From Maritimibacter sp. (GTDB taxonomy: Bacteria > Pseudomonadota > Alphaproteobacteria > Rhodobacterales > Rhodobacteraceae): 7,981 bases of DNA. The notes under the pieces are model-generated. The model worked only from the letters and a program-made list of their open reading frames with translations, was not told where the DNA came from and ran no database searches. Location: NCBI GenBank assembly GCA_020441225.1, contig JAGRMP010000061.1, positions 1,398 through 9,378 on the forward strand. Reading direction: 5' to 3'. Below, one piece after another: positions 5,977-7,981 of this stretch (within the stretch, counting starts at the first letter, position 1; every line of letters begins with the position of its first letter). The position numbers were made by a program, and so were the translations under genes.

Positions 5977-6858
5977 ATGGAAAAGCGCGTCACCTTCAAG
6001 GGGATCTGGCTGCCATTGCTGCTGGTTCTGCCGCAGATGGTCGTTACGGCCGTGTTCTTCTTCTACCCGGCGGGCCAGGCGATCTGGCAATCGATGTTCA
6101 TCCCCGACCCGTTCGGGCTGTCGATGCAATATGTGGGCCTGGGCAACTTCGAATTTCTGCTGGGCAGCCCCTATTACCGCGCCTCCTTCGTTACCACGGC
6201 GGTGTTCTCGATCCTGGTGACTTTGGTGTCGATGGGGGTGGCGCTCTACCTCGCAGTGCTCGCCGACCGGCTGATCAAGGGCTCGGGCGTCTACCGCACG
6301 CTCCTGATCTGGCCCTATGCCGTCGCGCCCGCCGTCGCCGGCGTGCTGTGGCTCTTCATGTTCAACACCCGCGTCGGCGTGGTCACCTGGTATCTCGGCC
6401 TTTTGGGCTATGACTGGAACCATGTGCTGAACGGCAGCGAGGCGATGGGCCTTGTCGTCGTCGCCTCGGCCTGGGGGCGGATCAGCTACAATTTCCTGTT
6501 CTTCCTCGCCGGGCTCCAGTCGATCCCGAAATCCGTGATCGAGGCCGCGGCCATCGACGGCGCGCGGTTTTGGACGCGGTTTCGCACCATCGTCTTCCCG
6601 CTGCTCTCGCCCACCACCTTCTTTCTCCTGGTGGTCAACATCGTCTACGCCTTCTTCGAGACCTTCGGGGTGATCCACACCATCACCTCCGGCGGGCCGC
6701 AGCAATCGACCACCATCCTGGTCTACAAGGTCTATGCCGACGGGTTCGTCGGCCAGGACCTCGGCTCGTCGGCGGCGCAATCGGTGATCCTGCTGGTGAT
6801 CGTCGGCGCGCTCACCGTGGTGCAGTTCAAATACATCGAGCGGAGGGTGCATTATTGA
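5977..6858 (+). CDS. ugpA: UgpA, sn-glycerol-3-phosphate ABC transporter permease
   Basis: This 293-residue inner-membrane permease (E. coli UgpA has 295) forms half of the translocation channel for sn-glycerol-3-phosphate/glycerophosphodiesters. Six hydrophobic segments are visible at about residues 11-33, 70-95, 107-129, 156-180, 211-233 and 263-284. The cytoplasmic EAA loop that docks on the ATPase begins at Glu189 ([11 protein letters not shown]). Stretches shared with recalled UgpA sequences include [32 protein letters not shown] and [13 protein letters not shown]. The ATG at 5977 gives the expected N-terminus; a GGGGG run (5969-5973) is the only Shine-Dalgarno-like element, so initiation looks weak. 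The gene follows ugpB by 54 nt across a strong hairpin, and its TGA overlaps the ugpE start. No defect is seen. Confidence 0.93.
   Translation: MEKRVTFKGIWLPLLLVLPQMVVTAVFFFYPAGQAIWQSMFIPDPFGLSMQYVGLGNFEFLLGSPYYRASFVTTAVFSILVTLVSMGVALYLAVLADRLIKGSGVYRTLLIWPYAVAPAVAGVLWLFMFNTRVGVVTWYLGLLGYDWNHVLNGSEAMGLVVVASAWGRISYNFLFFLAGLQSIPKSVIEAAAIDGARFWTRFRTIVFPLLSPTTFFLLVVNIVYAFFETFGVIHTITSGGPQQSTTILVYKVYADGFVGQDLGSSAAQSVILLVIVGALTVVQFKYIERRVHY
6842..6857 (+). promoter_or_regulatory. Ribosome-binding site and TTG start of ugpE inside the end of ugpA
   Basis: GGAGGG at 6842-6847 lies 7 nt before a TTG (6855-6857) that shares the sequence TTGA with the ugpA stop codon. This is the best Shine-Dalgarno sequence in the operon after that of ugpB. 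It supports translational coupling and the choice of TTG as start, over the downstream ATG at 6897, which has no such site. Confidence 0.6.
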
Positions 6859-7733
6859 CCGACGCCCCCCGCAAACGCCGCCAACCGCCGCCGGGCATGG
6901 TCGAGCACCGAGGCGCCGGCTACTGGCTGACCCATCTTGGGCTCATCGTCGGCGTGTTCTTCATCTTCTTCCCGATCTGGCTCGCCTTTGTCGCCTCGAC
7001 CGTGACCCAGCCCGAGATCGTGCATCCGCCGATGCCGCTGCTCCCCGGCGACCAGTTCTTCGCCAACTACAAGAAAGCGCTGGTGTCGGGCATCAACGCG
7101 CCGGTTGCGGTGATGCTGCTCAACTCTGCGGTCATGGCGATCGGCATCGCCGTCGGCAAGATCGTCATCTCGTTACTCTCGGCCTTCGCCATCGTCTATT
7201 TCCGCTTTCCGGGCCGGAAGGTGTTTTTCTGGCTGATCTTCCTCACCCTGATGCTGCCGGTCGAAGTGCGGATCGTGCCGACCTACGAGGTGGTCGCGGG
7301 CTTCGGGATGCTCAACAGCTATTCCGGCCTGATCTTTCCGCTGATTGCCTCGGCGACGGCCACCTTCCTGTTCCGGCAGTTCTTCATGACCATCCCCGAC
7401 GAGCTTGCCGAGGCGGCGCGGGTCGACGGGGCGCGGCCGATGCGGTTCTTCGTCGACATCATCGTGCCAATGAGCCGGACCAATATCGCGGCGCTGTTCG
7501 TGATCCTCTTCATCTACGGCTGGAACCAGTATCTCTGGCCGCTTCTCATCACCACCGATCCGTCGATGAACACCATCGTGATGGGCATCAAGCAGATGTT
7601 CCCGAGCGGAGACGACATTGCCGACTGGCCGGTCATCATGGCGACCTCGATCCTTGCCATGATCCCGCCGGTCATCGTCGTCGTCGGGATGCAGCGGCTG
7701 TTCATGCGCGGGCTGGTCGACAGCGAGAAATAG
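6855..7733 (+). CDS. ugpE: UgpE, sn-glycerol-3-phosphate ABC transporter permease
   Basis: This is the second permease subunit of the Ugp importer, partner of UgpA in the inner membrane. From the TTG at 6855 it has 292 residues; from the ATG at 6897 it has 278, closer to the 281 of E. coli UgpE, whose N-terminus (MIENRP...) aligns better with MVEHRG at 6897. The TTG has the good ribosome-binding site and the overlap with ugpA, so it is preferred, at the cost of an unusual basic, proline-rich leader ([12 protein letters not shown]). Seen motifs include [48 protein letters not shown], an EAA loop beginning at Glu186 ([14 protein letters not shown]), [12 protein letters not shown] and a C-terminus RGLVDSEK matching E. 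coli UgpE. The stop is followed by ugpC after 10 nt. Family identity is very sure; the start is less so. Confidence 0.93.
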   Translation: MTDAPRKRRQPPPGMVEHRGAGYWLTHLGLIVGVFFIFFPIWLAFVASTVTQPEIVHPPMPLLPGDQFFANYKKALVSGINAPVAVMLLNSAVMAIGIAVGKIVISLLSAFAIVYFRFPGRKVFFWLIFLTLMLPVEVRIVPTYEVVAGFGMLNSYSGLIFPLIASATATFLFRQFFMTIPDELAEAARVDGARPMRFFVDIIVPMSRTNIAALFVILFIYGWNQYLWPLLITTDPSMNTIVMGIKQMFPSGDDIADWPVIMATSILAMIPPVIVVVGMQRLFMRGLVDSEK

Positions 7734-7743
7734 GGACGGACGC

Positions 7744-7981
7744 ATGGCCACCTTGAGCCTCGACAATCTGAAAAAATCCTTCGGCAAGGTCGAGGTGATC
7801 CATGGCGTCAGCATGGAGATCGAGGATGGCGAGTTCATCGTCATCGTCGGGCCTTCGGGCTGCGGCAAATCCACGCTTTTGCGCATGGTCGCGGGGCTCG
7901 AAACCGTGTCTGCGGGCGAAGTGCGGATCGACGGGGCGCGGGTGAACGAGAAAGAGCCGATGGACCGCGACATCGCCATGG
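7744..7981 (+). CDS. ugpC: UgpC, ABC transporter ATP-binding protein (3' end missing)
   Basis: Seventy-nine codons are present before the window ends; the full protein is normally about 350-360 residues. It would power the Ugp importer by ATP hydrolysis on the cytoplasmic face, docking on the EAA loops of UgpA and UgpE. Visible features are an A-loop aromatic (Phe13 in KKSFGKV), the Walker A motif GPSGCGKST at residues 36-44, and the following LLRMVAGLE segment typical of the MalK/UgpC group of sugar-type ATPases. The Q-loop, signature, Walker B and C-terminal regulatory domain lie outside. The ATG at 7744 follows the ugpE stop by 10 nt with a weak GGACGGA site. Assignment to UgpC rather than another MalK-like ATPase rests mainly on operon context. 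Confidence 0.88.
   Translation, partial: MATLSLDNLKKSFGKVEVIHGVSMEIEDGEFIVIVGPSGCGKSTLLRMVAGLETVSAGEVRIDGARVNEKEPMDRDIAM

Noticed and set aside
4981..6852. 623-codon open frame on the minus strand
   Set aside because: It is antisense to ugpB and ugpA, which have clear family matches. Its His/Asp/Gly/Arg-rich translation is typical of a shadow frame in GC-rich coding DNA.
7173..7979. 268-codon open frame on the minus strand
   Set aside because: It is antisense to ugpE and the start of ugpC, both well supported by motifs, including Walker A at codons 36-44 of ugpC.

Overview
The window reads as a GC-rich chromosomal stretch from an alphaproteobacterium, most likely a Rhodobacteraceae/Roseobacter-type (marine or saline) bacterium. 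This is inferred from the high GC content, a TAXI-type TRAP binding protein, a Ugp-type ABC transporter ordered B-A-E-C, and a large calcium-dependent RTX/cadherin-like exoprotein. No rRNA, tRNA, CRISPR array, insertion sequence or phage gene is visible.

Layout: (1) 1-736, plus strand: the 3' two-thirds or so of a TAXI-family TRAP transporter binding protein, cut by the window edge. (2) 746-779: a perfect 14-bp hairpin between two convergent genes, probably a shared terminator. (3) 820-3693, minus strand: a 957-aa modular exoprotein with an N-terminal SASA/SGNH-type carbohydrate acetylesterase domain, five alternating cadherin-like modules, 18 uninterrupted RTX nonapeptides and a type-I-secretion-like C-terminus. 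Two 573-bp units inside it are nearly identical direct tandem repeats. (4) 3694-4610: about 0.9 kb with no convincing gene, holding the upstream regions of the minus-strand esterase and the plus-strand ugp operon. It contains a 12-bp palindrome, a three-arm hairpin cluster, an AT-rich island, and, just before ugpB, a nested stem-loop leader. (5) 4611-7981, plus strand: ugpB (frameshifted), ugpA, ugpE and the first 79 codons of ugpC.

The ugp genes would form one sn-glycerol-3-phosphate/glycerophosphodiester importer: periplasmic binding protein, two permeases and an ATPase. Spacing is tight (54-nt gap with a GC-only hairpin after ugpB, 4-nt overlap ugpA/ugpE, 10-nt gap ugpE/ugpC), so they are very probably cotranscribed. 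As read, ugpB has one extra base near 5001-5002 that separates the signal peptide and N-terminal lobe from the rest. Everything on both sides of it is well conserved, so this is either a very recent inactivation or a sequence error.

No clearly new system was found. The points most worth a second look are the ugpB frameshift, the structured ugpB leader, the esterase-cadherin-RTX fusion, and its recently duplicated repeat block.
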